Below are positions 48,090 to 60,189 of a DNA stretch of 64,000 nt, piece after piece. Under the pieces are notes generated by a model, which was not told the origin of the DNA, searched no databases, and saw only the letters and a list, made by a program, of their open reading frames with translations. Position numbers and translations under genes: made by a program. Every line of letters begins with the position of its first letter. Position 1 is the stretch's first letter. Source of the stretch: Molossus alvarezi (lineage: Eukaryota; Chordata; Mammalia; Chiroptera; Molossidae). The stretch is taken from positions 3,968,001 to 4,032,000 of the forward strand of contig CM073899.1 of assembly GCA_037176705.1 (NCBI GenBank), given 5' to 3'.

Positions 48090-49485
48090 CTAAATGAGGA
48101 AAAAAGAGGCAATAGAGATTCATGAGGAGACACATACAGGGACAAGGTGATGTCTTTTCTCCTTCCTGTATTCCCATCTGTAACTGAATAAAAGAATTAG
48201 AAAATCCAAGCATTGACCGTCTGACATCTAGCTGAATGGAAGTCCTACAACTACGAAATTAGAGAAGAACCACATGGAAACTGGTAGGGGGTGGAGGCAG
48301 ATGGGCTGGGCCCACACCCACATGTGGCAGATAAAAATCAGGAGGACACCTTGGCTGGGAAGGTCCTCCCTGAGGAGTGAGGGGTTCCTGTCCTACATCA
48401 AGCCCCCAGGTTCCAGTGCCAGGAAGAAAATCCCCATCACTTCTGGCTGTAAAACCAGTGGGAACTGAGGCAGCTGGAGCCCCAGGCAGCTCCTCTTAAA
48501 GGGCCCACGCACGGACTTACTTGGACCAGCTCCCTCCAGGCTCCAGCATAGGGGAGGCAGCTTGAAGGGCACCAGAGACATATGGGGAAGAACTGAGTTG
48601 TTTGGCTTCAAGATAAGGGCTGGAGAGACGGCTTTCTCCTGGACAGACGTGCTGTCAGAGGCCTTTGTTGGGCCATGGGGCTGGCAGATGCTACCATATC
48701 TGGGACTCCAGCAACCTGGTTCACACTGTTTGCCCCACCCTCGTGATTCCCTGAGGCCCCGCTCCACCCAACTTTCAGGCCCACCCAAGCTGTTTCCGGT
48801 GGCTTTACCATAGGATTGGCCAGTATTGGATCGTGCTTCAGATTTTTCTAAATTCTTTCAAACAAGCAGCATCTGGCCTCAGTAAGCCCCATACCTCTCA
48901 CTAAGTGGCCCCAGGCCAGGCACTGGAAGAAGCCAACCTTGGTTCACAACTTGGCTTTGCCTGGGCACTTCCAAGCCCAGCACAAGAAGCATCCACCAGC
49001 AGATCACTTTGTAGCTTATGCCAGGTGGCCCCGGGTAGAACACAGGCAGAGGCTGACCTTGCCCCAGAGCCAGCACACCCAGTGGACAGCTTCAGACCAC
49101 ATAGAAGGACCACCACGCAACCATCTCCACAAGCAACACACTCAATGAGTGGAATCAGTGGGTACTAGAGCCCTGATGAAGTAAGTCTTGCTCTGTGTGG
49201 TGGGCAGTCAGAGGTCAGTGGTCAGTGGGCACAGTCAGTTCTTGCAGCTGATCAGCCTGAGTAACTGTATCCCCATTGACATGCCAACAGCATGTCAAGA
49301 CTCAATTATGACAGAAGGGTGTAAGTCCACATGAGGGGTGCGCCTTGAGGGCCCAGCTGGGGTGATCAGGGAGTCTGTGCCATTGGGTCCTATAGGACAC
49401 CTACTACAACAGGCCACTCTGGGAAGCCTAAGAGACATAGCAACTCTACCTAATACCTAGAAACAAACACAGGGAGGCAGCCAAA

Positions 49486-49552
49486 ATGAGGAGACAAAGA
49501 AACATGTCCTAAATGAAAGAACAGAACAAAACTCCAGAAAAAACAAACAAAC

Positions 49553-49585
<33 letters not shown>

Positions 49586-50440
49586 AAAACCCTAAAGAAA
49601 ATGGAGATAAGCAATCTAACAGATGCAGAGTTCAAATAACTGGTCAGAAGGATGCTTAATAAACTTATTGAGAATGACACGAAACTTCATGAGAACATCA
49701 AGGAACTTAGTGAGGACCTCAAGAACATATACAAGTACCAGTCAGAAATGAAGGATGCACTAACTGAAATAAAGAATAATTTACAGGGCATCAATAGTAG
49801 AGTAGGTGAAGCCAAGAAGCAAACCATCAATTTGGAATATAAGAAAGCAAAAAACAGCAAAAAGAAAAAAGAATCCAAATATATGAGGATAGTGTAAGGA
49901 GCCTCTGGGACAACTTCAAGCGTGCCAACATTCATGGGGGTGCCAGAAGGAGAAGAGATAGAGCAAGAAATTGAAAACCTATTTGAAGAAATAATGACAG
50001 AAAACTTTCTTAACTTGGTGAAGGAAACAGACACACAAGTCCAGGAAGCACAGAGTCTCAAACAAGATGAACCCAAAGAGGTCCACACCAAGACACATCA
50101 TCATCAAAATGCCAAAGGTTAAAGACAAAGAGAGAATCATAAAAGCAGCCAGAGAAAAGCAGGTAGTTACCTACAGTGGAGCTCCCATAAGACTGTCAGC
50201 TGATTTCTCAAAAGAAACTTTGCAGGCCAGAAAGGAGTGGCAAGAAATATTTAAAGTGATGAAAAACATGGACCTATAACCAAGATTACTCTATCCTGCA
50301 AAGCTATCATTTAGAATTGATGGACATATAAAGAGTTTCCCAGACAAGAAAAAGCTAAAGGAGTTCACCACCACCAAACCAGTATTATATGAAATGTTGA
50401 AAGGTCTTCTCCAGGAAGAAGATAAAAAATATGAACAATA
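49486..50440 (+). pseudogene. HAL1 copy 1 ORF1 relic
   Basis: The relic contains MLNKLIENDTKLHENIKELS with a coiled coil (49652 onward), then FEEIMTENFLNLVKETDTQV and KERIIKAAREKQVVTYSGAP (C-terminal RNA-binding region), ending in KLSFRIDGHIKSFPDKKKLK and MLKGLLQEEDKKYEQ. The frame is broken by several shifts and stops. A CAA run at 49540-49586 has expanded in its N-terminal part. Confidence 0.85.
49540..49586 (+). repeat. (CAAA)n/(CAA)n microsatellite inside HAL1 ORF1
   Basis: Three CAAA units pass into about twelve CAA units. In the ORF1 frame this reads as Asn/Thr/Gln-rich. Confidence 0.93.
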
Positions 50441-51039
50441 AAATGGCAATCAATACATATCTGTCAACAATTGAATCTACAAACAAAACGAGTAAGCAGA
50501 ACAAAAACAGACTCATAAACACAGAGAACTTTTTGGTGGTTGCCAGATGGGAGGGGAGATGTGTGAAAAAGATGAAGGGATTAGGAAGTACAAAGTGGTT
50601 GTTAGACTGATGAACCTCAAAGGGAAGGGGGCGGGTGGGGAGAGAGAAACCAAAGAACTTCTATGCATATGTGCATAACCAATGGACACAGACAATAGTG
50701 TGGAGACAGCAGGAGGGGGATGGAAGGGGGAAAAAAGGGGTCTAGGGGGAAAAAAGGAGACACATCTGTAATACAGTCAACAATAAAGATCAGTCTAAAA
50801 AGAAAATCGAAGCATGATGCTCGGTGGAAACAGCTCTGGTGGAAAACCAGAAATGGCAGATGGGCACCCCTGAGCACGCTGGCTCTCCATGGCAGGAGGC
50901 TGCCACTGGGTTGTGCCCTGGAAGCAGAAAGCTGTAGCTCGCATGCTGGCAGAATTCTGAGACGGCCAGCATGTACATGTCCTGCACGGCCCTGGGGCCA
51001 GTACGTGTGGTGGAGCAGGCAGTCAGAGGTGTGGAGCAC

Positions 51040-51385
51040 AAGGGGATCTCACCTGAGAGGCTGTGTTTTGGCTCTGACGATGAAAGGGACCCTGATAAAA
51101 ACTGCACAAAGCCTCCAGGAGCTGAGAGGGGGCCCGGCCAGCTGAAGACAAGGAATCAGGACCCGGTCCTGCAATCCAACCACTGCGTTCTGCCAATAAG
51201 TGGGATGAGCTTGGAATAGATTGTTCTCGGTGCCTCTAGGGAGCAGCCCGGCCAGGCCTGGCTGACACCTCAACCTTCAGCAGGGAACCCAGCCAAGCCT
51301 GCCCAGCCTTCTGATCCATGGAACTGTGAGCTATTAAATGGGGCTGTTTTAAGTCACTAAGTTTGTGATAGTTTGTGCTTGCCTG
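51040..51385 (+). repeat. Old mammalian interspersed repeat, 3' part
   Basis: 'ccatggaactgtgagctatt', 'aaatggggctgttttaagtc' and 'actaagtttgtgatagtttg' are the 3' end of a common ancient repeat. Related copies lie at about 53655-54060 and 58610-58910. I cannot name the family with confidence. Confidence 0.55.
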
Positions 51386-51452
51386 GAATAGAACCTGAGA
51401 CTCATTGTCCATGGGCCGATGCTCTAACCACTGAGAAAACTGGCTAGGGCAA
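51385..51452 (-). mobile_element. Bat SINE head fragment
   Basis: Only the tRNA-like head remains ('gactcattgtccatgggccg', 'gatgctctaaccactgag', 'aactggctagggc'). From 51453 to 53650 I see unique-looking sequence with no gene. Confidence 0.75.
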
Positions 51453-53654
51453 TAAAGAACTCTATAGGCAGAAATCAAAAGATTTGAAACTTCGGAATCT
51501 GTGGATAAATCCAAAGAAGGAATCAAGAATAACGCCTAGGTTTCCATTTGAAGAGACCAGATTCACGAAGATGATGGGACTACATAGGAGTCAGAAAGGA
51601 GATGTTTGTTTATGGTGGATGACAGGTGTCTGGAAAATGAGTTATTCTGAGTGTGGGCCCCTGCCCATGACACCCACGGAGCCTTAGGAAACACAGCTCT
51701 GGGACAGCTTCTTGGTGTCAGCGGTGACTGTGCAATGTTTGATGCTCTGTATGTCAATGACGTCATCATGGACTATGTAGATGACATCATCACAAGCTGT
51801 ACCTTTTCTTTAGCCACCACAAGACCTAGGGCAGTGAGGCTGTGAAAAATGTTTATTGACAAAATAAACCATTACGGCTACACTTTGGTTTGACCTTATC
51901 TGATGTGCCTCAGTGCACTGAGAAAATCTATGAAGAGTGACGCTAGGATTGGTGGATCATTAATGGTAAAGCCAGATATTCAAACTGTCAAAATATCTAA
52001 TTCAAGCCCAAAAACCTAAAGAGAATGTTTTTCTTTTGCTGAATTATTGAAAAGCCCCAATTGAGCATATAATTGCCACTTAATCACACCACTTTGTATT
52101 GTGCAAACCCACCTCGTGGCTAAAACGCTGGAAATCATATGAGAGGCCATGCAGCTGTGTCTCCGCTACTGGGAGGTTCCCTGTGTGTGTTAGCTGAGCG
52201 TTCGTGTGTCAGTCTGTGTCCTCTGTTCCTTTGCCCAGCTTCTTTTTTGGAGAAATCTTTGCCCGTCTTCTCCCCTACCTACAACTATACAGAAGCTCGG
52301 AATGCATTTTTCTTTAGGTGATTTTGTGGTCGAACGAAAAAGGCAAATAAAGTTGAAGAAACATATTTCATGAGAGAAACAAAAAATCAAATGAGGGTAG
52401 AAGGAGGAGGCCAATGGATGTGTGTGCCTTATCGAACTATGTTTCATTTGAGCTGCGCTTGATGTTTCTTATTCATATGACTAATCATATATTTTAAAAG
52501 AATTATTCCTCATAATTTCTTGATGAGAGGATTTAGTAAACGATAAACACATTTTGATAAATGAACATAGATGGAAAGTCTCACTGAGTACCCTTACTGA
52601 GATCGAAGAGAGTTTAAACATTGATTGTTTATTGGTGAGCTGTGGGACTGTGCATGAAAATGTTCAAAACGCTATTACCCAGTGACACCCCGTAAGTTCA
52701 GTAAAAAGGACAAAAGACCCTAAAAGTACCTATTGGAGTCTTATTTATCATCTCTTCGATAAGAACAAAAGTCACAAATGTAAATATACTCAAATACAAA
52801 CAAATAAAAATCAAGAAATAAATAAACATGTGTTTATGTACCTATGGAAAAAGAAAGAATTAATAGCTGTCAGAATAATGCTTGTTCTTGTTTTCCCGAG
52901 AAGGTACAGAGACACATCATCTTCGAACAGTGGTGAGAAGAGCAGTCGCAGCAGCACCGCAGACACTCAGAGCTGCAGGCCTGTAGCGCAGCCCCGGAGG
53001 TGGGTGTGGAAGCCTCTGCCCTCCGGGTGGCGGGTGGCCAGAGCATGGTTGTAACTGGCGTGGCCGGGACGCACCGAGGTCTGTGGTGTGATGCGGGAAG
53101 CCAGTGTCAAGCAGCAGCACACAGAAGGCATGCACCTGGAAGGCAATTCTTTGGACGCTCGCTGCGTTTGTTAGGAGCTTCCTATCCCCGTGTCGGTGTC
53201 CTTGGCGTCAGACTGCCCGTGAGAAAGGCGCAGAGGGGTGACGGATTCCAATGGGGAGCCACGGGGAGCGGTGGTCAGGGTGAGTTCACAGAGCTGAGGC
53301 TTGAGGGCTGATGGCCCTCTGGTCTGGGGGAGAGAACACTCGAGGCAGAGGGCACAGCTGAGCACAGGTGTGTTAGCTGCTGCCCAGGACACACTGAAGG
53401 CACGGACATTTTGACACAGGACCCAAATCACCTAGAATTTGGCTTGAAAGGTCAGCGAGACCAGAGGGCCCACAGCAGGGGTCCAAGCAGAGGTCGGCGG
53501 TAGGGGCTATGCTTCAGAAAATCAACTGAAAACACAAAGAAGGTAATTGGTTGTGGTGAGGAGGCAGCATGTCAGAAAAGGGCAGACGAGTTAAAATATG
53601 GGGGTAATGGCACAGCAGGAAATGTCAAGCGTGGCAGGTGTACTACCTTGAACA

Positions 53655-54060
53655 TGTCCTGTCAAAATTTGTGTCCACCTGGACTCTCAGGAGGTGACCA
53701 TAGGGGTTTTACTGATGTAACTGTTTCATTTATGGGAGCTCACACTGGAGCAGGGTCAGCCCTTAATCTGTTGACTGGTGTCCTTATAAGAAGGCCTGGT
53801 GAAGGCCTGGAAGCGACCCCAGAGAGAGGGCAGGTAGCAGTGGAGGCCGAGGCTGCAGTGATGCAGGTACGAGCCGGGACGCACCGAGAACCGCTGGAGA
53901 CCAGCAGCAGCGGCTGGGAGAGAGGACAGGACAGACTCCCCCTTGGCCGTCAGAAGGCCCAACCGTGCTGACACCTGATCTCAGGCCTGCAGCCTCCAGA
54001 ACTGAGAGAGGGTACATTTCTGTCATTTTCAGCCACTCAGTTTGTGGTCATTTGTATGGC
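53655..54060 (+). repeat. Old mammalian interspersed repeat, longer copy
   Basis: The order 'gtgtccttataagaaggcct', 'gctgacacctgatctcaggc', 'ctccagaactgagag' and 'cactcagtttgtggtcattt' is the same ancient family as at 51040-51385. The open frames over it are incidental. The stretch 54061-55050 holds nothing else I recognise. Confidence 0.6.
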
Positions 54061-55260
54061 AGCCCCAGCGAACCACCCAGTGAGCAAGGTGGCAACTGTG
54101 ATACCACATGGGCACCTCAGAGGTAGGCGTACGTTGTTAGCTATGTACAAATGTATTCAATTTAGTGCAGGTTCCACTTGAGGGTGAAGGAAGAACCGGG
54201 GTGCTTTCAGCCCATCCATGCAGCAGACATTTTGGACTCTGGGTGTGGACGTGGAGAGAGGGACTGAGCTGGGGGGTGTTGAGCCGTCCTGAGGAGAGGG
54301 AGGTCACACAAAGGGTCAGGTACTGGGAGGAGCCTGCATGGAACAAGAAAAGACGGGGAGGTCAAACCTCGGGGTGCGCTGACCTTTAAGGAGTGGCATA
54401 AGGAAAGGACTGAGGAGAGGTCGCTCCGAGAGAGGAAACTCACATAAGCTACAAATTTGAAGCCAACCTGGGCCGTAAGCAGGACCCCACAGCCCTCACT
54501 TCGTTCTCTCCTCATAGTCGCCTCTAAAAGCAGGGAGAGAGTTTGAGGTGTTGGTTGTGTTTGTACGCAGGGGTTTGTACAAACGGTGATGTACCTATGG
54601 ATGTTAAGAGGCTCGCTTTCCCAGCCTGCACTGCTCTTGGTCTGTCTAGACGGGCTGCAATGCTTTCATGGCCCCAAGGTGTGGGTCCTCCCCTCCCAGC
54701 AGTCTCCTCTCTGTCCTTTCTTCTGTTCCTCTGTGAGTGCCCGAGGTGTGTCCACTGTATTTCTCTTGTTCCTGAGTCACATTCTAACGGCCCATAATGT
54801 AGTGGTGCCTAACTTTGTTAAAAGTTTACCAACTATTTTTAGACTGAAGTAACAAAAAAGCTATAAAAAGACCTCAACATAGATTATACATTTAAATCTG
54901 GGAGACCCAGATGTACACAGGGGTGCACACATATCAACACACATAAGAGTAGCAGCCCTTCCCAAGTATTAACCCAATGGTAAAGAGAAGGAATGGGAAT
55001 ACCAATATATACACAAAACAGTCATCATACTAATACATTTCATTTCAACGAGCATCTTATTTTATTTCTTTCGAAACTAATTTTTATTGTTGAATGTTTT
55101 ATAGTTGTCCTCCATTTTCCCCCATTGACCTCCTCCTCCTCAATCCTGCCTTCCCCACACTATTGTCTGTGTCCATTGGTTATGTACAAATGCATGTAAG
55201 TTCTTTGGTTTATCTCTTCCCACCCTCCCTCCCCACTTCCCTTTGAGGTCATCAGTCTAA

Positions 55261-55540
55261 CCAATTTGTACTTCTTTTTTTTTTTTTATCCTCACCCAAG
55301 GTCATTTTTTCTATTTTTTGCTCAGATAGAGTGTGGGAGGGGGAGAGAGAGAGAGAGAGAGAAACATTGACGTGAAAGGGACACGTCGAGTGGTTGCCAC
55401 CCACACGACCCAACCAGGGCCGGGGACAAACTGCAACCGAGGTATGTGCCCTTAGCGGGAACCGAACCCGGGTCTCTCAGGACCGCAGGCCGACGCTCTA
55501 ACCGCTGAGCCAAACCGGCCAGGGCCAATTTGTACTTCTT
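55261..55540 (-). mobile_element. Bat tRNA-derived SINE nested in HAL1 copy 2
   Basis: The body at 55277-55524 carries the full SINE with intact head 'gctgagccaaaccggccagg' and a T tract. It is flanked by a perfect 16-bp duplication CCAATTTGTACTTCTT at 55261-55276 and 55525-55540. It is young. Confidence 0.94.
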
Positions 55541-55994
55541 AATTCTTTCACCTTTTTCTTCCATCTTCCCACCCATCTGGCAAGCAACCAAAAGTTCTCT
55601 GCATCTATGAGTCTATTTCTGTTCTGCTTGCTCATTTTGTTTATAGATTCAATTGTTGATAGATATGTATTTATTGTCATTTTATTGTTCATATTTTCTA
55701 TCTTCTTCTTCTTTAAGAAGACCCATCAACATTTCATATAATACTGGTTTGGTGGTAATGAACTCCTTTAGCTTTTTCTTGTCTGGGAAACTATATGTCC
55801 ATTGATTCTAAATGATAGCTTTGCAGGATAGAGTAATCTTGGTTGTAGGTCCTTGCTTTTCATCACTTTACATATTTCTTGCCACTCCCTTCTGCAAAGT
55901 TTTTTTTTGATAAATAGGCTGACAGTCTTATGGGAACTCCCCTGTAGGTAACTAACTGCTTTTCTCTTGCTGCTTTCAAGATTATCTCATTGTC

Positions 55995-56275
55995 TTTAAC
56001 CTTTTGCATTCTTTTTTTTTATCTTCACCTGAGGACACTTTTGCATCCATCTTCAGATAGAGCAGAAGGGAGAGAGGGAGAAAGAGAGAGAGAGAGAAAC
56101 ATCAATGTGAGAGAGACACATTAAGTGGTCGCCACTCACACGACCCCAACCAGGGCCAGGGACAAACTGCAACCGTGGTCCGTGCCCTTAGCAGGAACCG
56201 AACCCGGGACTCTCCAGTCCACAGGCTGATGCTTTAACTGCTGAGTCAAACTGTCCAGGGCTAACCTTTTGTATT
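55995..56275 (-). mobile_element. Second bat SINE nested in HAL1 copy 2
   Basis: The body is at about 56011-56260. The flanks 'taaccttttgcatt' and 'taaccttttgtatt' are its target duplication with one mismatch. The head is more degraded ('gagtcaaactgtccaggg') than in the SINE at 55277. Confidence 0.92.
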
Positions 56276-58609
56276 TTGATGATGGTGTGTCTTGGTGTGG
56301 ACCTCTTTTGGTTCATCTTTTTTGGGACTCTCTGTGCTTCCTGGACTTGTATGTTTGTTTCCTTCATCAGCTTAGGGAAGTTTTCTGCCATTATTTTTTC
56401 AAATAGGTTTTCAGTTTTTTGCTCTCTCTTCTCCTTTTGGTTTCCCCATGCTGCAAATATTCTCCTTACTCTGTCCTCATTTTTTAAATTCTTTTTTCTT
56501 TTTGCAGTTTTGATTGGGTGTTTTTTGCTTCCTTATATTCCAAATCTATAGTTTGCTTCTTTGCTTCACCTACTCTGCTATTGATTCTCTACAAATTATT
56601 CTTTATTTCAGTTAGTGCATCTTTCATTTCTGACTGGTCCTTTTATATGATCTTGAGGCCTTCAGTAAGTTTTTTGACATTCTCACTAAGTTCACTGAAT
56701 GTCCTTATAACCAGGTTTTGGATTCTGCATCTGTTAGATTGCTTATCTCCATTTCATTTAGTTTTTTTTTTCTGGAGTTTTGTTCTGTTCTTTCATTTGT
56801 GACATGTTTCTTTGTCTCCTCATTTTGGCTGCCTCTCTGTGTTTATTTCTATGTATTAGGTAGAGTTGCTATGTCTCCTAGGCTTCCTAGGGTGGCCTGT
56901 AGTAGTAGGTGTCCTGTAGGGTCTAGTGGCACAGCCTCCCTGATCACCCAGCCGGGCCCTCGAGGTGCACCCCTAGTGTGGACTATACACCTTTCTGTTG
57001 TAATTGAGTCTTGATTGTTGTTGGCATGTCAATGGGAGGGATTTACTCAGTCTGGTCAGCTGCAAGGACTGGATTGCCCACTGACCACTGACCTCTGACT
57101 ACCTTGTAAGATCAGCTGTGCAGGGGCCCAACACACAGAGCAAGACTTACTTCAGCAGGGCTCTGGTACCCACTGAGTCCTCTCATTGAGGTGGTGGTGG
57201 ACGTGGTTGGATGGTGGTGTTTTGACATGGTCTAAATTTGTCCACTAGGTGTGCTGGCTCTGGGGCAAGGTCACCCACTGCCTGTGTTCTATCCGGGGCC
57301 ACCAGGCATAAGCTACAAAGTGATCTGTAGACAGTTGCTACTTGTGCTGGGCTTGGAAGTGCCCAGGAAAAGCCAAGCTGTGAACCAATGTTGGCTGCTT
57401 CTAGTGCTGGGCCTGGGGCCACCTAATAAGTATGAGGCTCCCTAAGACCAGATGCTGCTTGTTTGAGAGATTTTAGGAAACTTTGAAGCAGGATTCAAGA
57501 CAGGCCATTCCTATTGGTAAAGTCTTTGGAAACAGCTTGTGTTGGCCCGAAAGTAGGGTGGGGCAGGGCCTCAGGGTCTCACCAGGGCAGGGAAAACAGT
57601 GTGAGCCAGGTTGCTGGAGTCTCAGATAGGGTGTCTATTTGCCGCCCCGGGGAAGGGCTCACTAAAGGAACAATCACCTCCACCAGCACGTCTGTCCAGG
57701 AGAAAGCTGCCTCTCCAGCCCTCGCCCCAGTGCCAAACAGCTCAGTTCTTCCCTGTATGTCTCTGGTGCCTTTCCAGCTGCCTGACCCACTCTGGAGCCT
57801 GTAGGGTGCGAATCTGAGTAAGTAAGTAAAGTCCCTTTAAGAGGAGTTGCCTGGGGCTCCAGCCGCCTCAGCCTCCCTCAGCCTCAGTTCCCACTGGTTT
57901 TACACCAGAAGTGATGGGGATTCTCTTCCTGGCACTGGAACCCTGATCTGGGAGCCTGGTGTGGGATGGGGACCCCTCACTCCTCAGGGAGGACCTTTCC
58001 AGCTGAGGTGTCCTCCTGATTTTTATCCACCACACATGGGTGTGGGACCAGCCCGTCCACGTTTCTGCCCTCCTACCAGTCTCCATGTGGTTCTTCTTTA
58101 ATCTCGTAGTTGTAGGACTTCCCTTCAGCTCAGTGTCGGGTGGTTCTGAATGGTGGTTGTTCTACAGTTTAGCTGTTACTTTGATGTGGTTGTGGGAGGA
58201 GGTGAGACTGCATTACCTACCTGCTGTCCTGACCGGAAGTCCTCAGTGAGCATCTTTGTTCCTTAATGATTTCAGGTATTTTTTGAGAGTAAAGGAAGCA
58301 ACAACTCTTTTTATCCTTTTTCCATGTAGTGGCAGCTTGGAGTGTCAGAGCAGGCACAGACCCTCCTGGTACTGGTCCTGGAGACGCTCTGGGGTGCTGT
58401 TGTGGGTCTCCTTCATTCCCTCTCCCTGCACCCGACTTTCTGGGAGGAACGCCACCTGCTCGGCACTCAGCCTGAGGACCCTGAGTTACTTAGTTACTTG
58501 TCCTCTCACTGACGTGTGCTCGTGCGTTTGTTCCTGCTCACTAGCTTCTCCCAAGTGAACTGCTGTTTCCTTTATCTAAAAACCTATGCACCTGAGTGTG
58601 CTGAGGACT

Positions 58610-58910
58610 GCCCTGTCTCCCCACCCCCAGCCCTGGTTGATGCCCTAACCCCAGTGTGGGTAGCTTGGGAGACAGGGCTGGCAGTTACATGGGGTCTGAA
58701 GGGTGAAGCCCTAATCTGACAGGACTGGTGTCCTAAGAAGAAGAGGGGTCACCAACAAACCCCTCTTTCTGCACACACAGGAGAAAGGCCACAGCCGGCA
58801 GCAGCCACCTGTGAGCTGGGAACAGAGGTCTCAGATCTGGACTTCTGGCCCCCATAACTGTGAAAAGTAAATTTCTAGTGTTGAAGCCCCAGGTCTGTGG
58901 GATTCAGGGG
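58610..58910 (+). repeat. Old mammalian interspersed repeat
   Basis: 'gactggtgtcctaagaagaa', 'gagaaaggccacagccggca' and 'ataactgtgaaaagtaaatt' follow the same order as the copy at 53655. It is truncated at the 3' end. Confidence 0.5.
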
Positions 58911-59454
58911 GCCAGCCTGAAAAGGCCGTCACAGCTATTCGCATGTCTAGAAAACACGGTTAAAACTATTTGATGAAGCAGATGAAAAGCTGGATCAAGA
59001 AAATGAGCTGAACACCATAAATCTCTCAAAATGACAAAGAGCTGACTTAAAAAATTGACAGTGCCAGAAAACAGGAAATTGCTGGCTGGGAAACAGGAAA
59101 TTGGAGAAGTATCTTAAAGACAGAAAGTGCCAGGGTTCACATTCATGCTTGCAGGCTCACGGATCACGGTGTGCTTAGGACATTGCTGCCCTTGTTGTTT
59201 TCAGTTAAGAAAACCTCGGCCCGGAACACTCACAGGAGCTCTTTGCTGCCAAGGGACGGGGCCTGGAAGTGTCTGCCCTTGGAAGGCATGGGGGCCCAAG
59301 GGGCCAACAAAACATCCTCAACCATCAGGGCAACGGCATGGGAATCACATTCAGAGTAGGGAGGGATGCTGCCTTCTTTCTCACCAGACCTGCTCAGATG
59401 GACGGAGGAGGACCTGCCTGCAGGACAGACCCTGGGACTGACAGGACCAGAGAA

Positions 59455-59560
59455 GCAGAGCTGAGCCCCAGGCGGAGGCAGAGTCGGGAGGAAAGGGGGT
59501 GGAGCCCCAGGGGGAGGCAGAGTCGGGAGGAAAGGGGGCGGAGCCCCAGGCGATCACACA
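59455..59560 (+). repeat. 46-bp tandem repeat, about 2.3 copies
   Basis: 'gagccccaggcggaggcaga' followed by 'gtcgggaggaaagggggtg' is repeated, then a partial third copy begins. It is purine-rich. The surrounding 58911-60180 is unique-looking. Confidence 0.85.
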
Positions 59561-60189
59561 AGCTAAGTCACCAGACAAATGTGCAGAATTAGCAGTACTT
59601 GAATCACTCAGGTGAGAACTCTTCCATGGGAAGTAATCATGCACAGACGGATGACTGCCTGGCAGAGAACCCCTGGAGGAGGGGTGGGGCCTGGTGTCCT
59701 GCTGTGAGACATGGCAGCCCCACCCTGACTAGGATGTGGTGATGACCACACTGGTGCTTCTCCACTATCAGCAACAGAATGGATGAGAAGGGGCACAGAG
59801 GCAGCTGTCAGAAGAGAAACACAGCTCTCTCCCTCTGGCAAACAAAGGTCGGTGACCCTGAAGCCAGCTGTTGTGCCTCAGCAGCAGGTGCGTGACTGTG
59901 GCACGGAGGTGAAGCGAGGCTGAGGATGCCGGGTCAGCTGCTCTGGCCGGGAGGCCAGTGCAGACAGATGTGGAGGTGGGCCTCCCTTTGGAGGAATTCA
60001 ATAATTTAAACATGAAGAGAGGCGATTTGTGGAGAGGGAACTCAAGACTGTCTGATTCCAAGTAAAATCACAGGGGAGCCCCTGAGAAACCAGAAATTAG
60101 ACCAGGGGAGGGCAGCCTGCTGACCCCAGACATGCAGTCAGGCTGCAGCTTTGCACACAGGTCCAGGACTGCAGAACACACTGCACTCT

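Larger units (their letters stand above)
48215..50805 (+). mobile_element. HAL1-like element (ORF1-only half-L1), copy 1
   Basis: A long GC-richer 5' region (48215-49480) is followed by an L1-type ORF1 relic (from 49486). A 3' UTR starts directly after ORF1 near 50440 and ends 'aataaagatcagtctaaaaa' at about 50803. No endonuclease or reverse transcriptase is present between ORF1 and the 3' UTR, which is the layout of half-L1 elements mobilised by L1 machinery. The 3' UTR shares 'aaccaatggacacagacaat' with the minus-strand elements here and resembles that of the full L1 at 36.2 kb. Confidence 0.82.
55065..58230 (-). mobile_element. HAL1-like element, copy 2 (opposite orientation to copy 1), with two SINE insertions
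   Basis: Read on the minus strand, it has a 5' region (58230 to about 56880), an ORF1 relic (about 56860-55700, with MAENFPKLMKETNIQVQEAQ at 56391), and a 3' UTR ending in 'caataaaaat'-type sequence near 55065. The 5' region matches copy 1 along its length, for example at 57868-58086 against 48274-48468 and 57183-57422 against 48905-49168. There is no ORF2. SINEs at 55277-55524 and 56011-56260 interrupt it. Confidence 0.82.

Noticed and set aside
48393..48813. Open frames of 67-131 codons over the HAL1 5' region
   Set aside because: They are on both strands and not preserved between the two HAL1 copies, unlike the frame at 48905-49168.
52139..54800. Several open frames of 60-107 codons
   Set aside because: They have no conserved motifs or splice structure, and some lie on an old interspersed repeat. 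They look like chance frames in GC-richer DNA.
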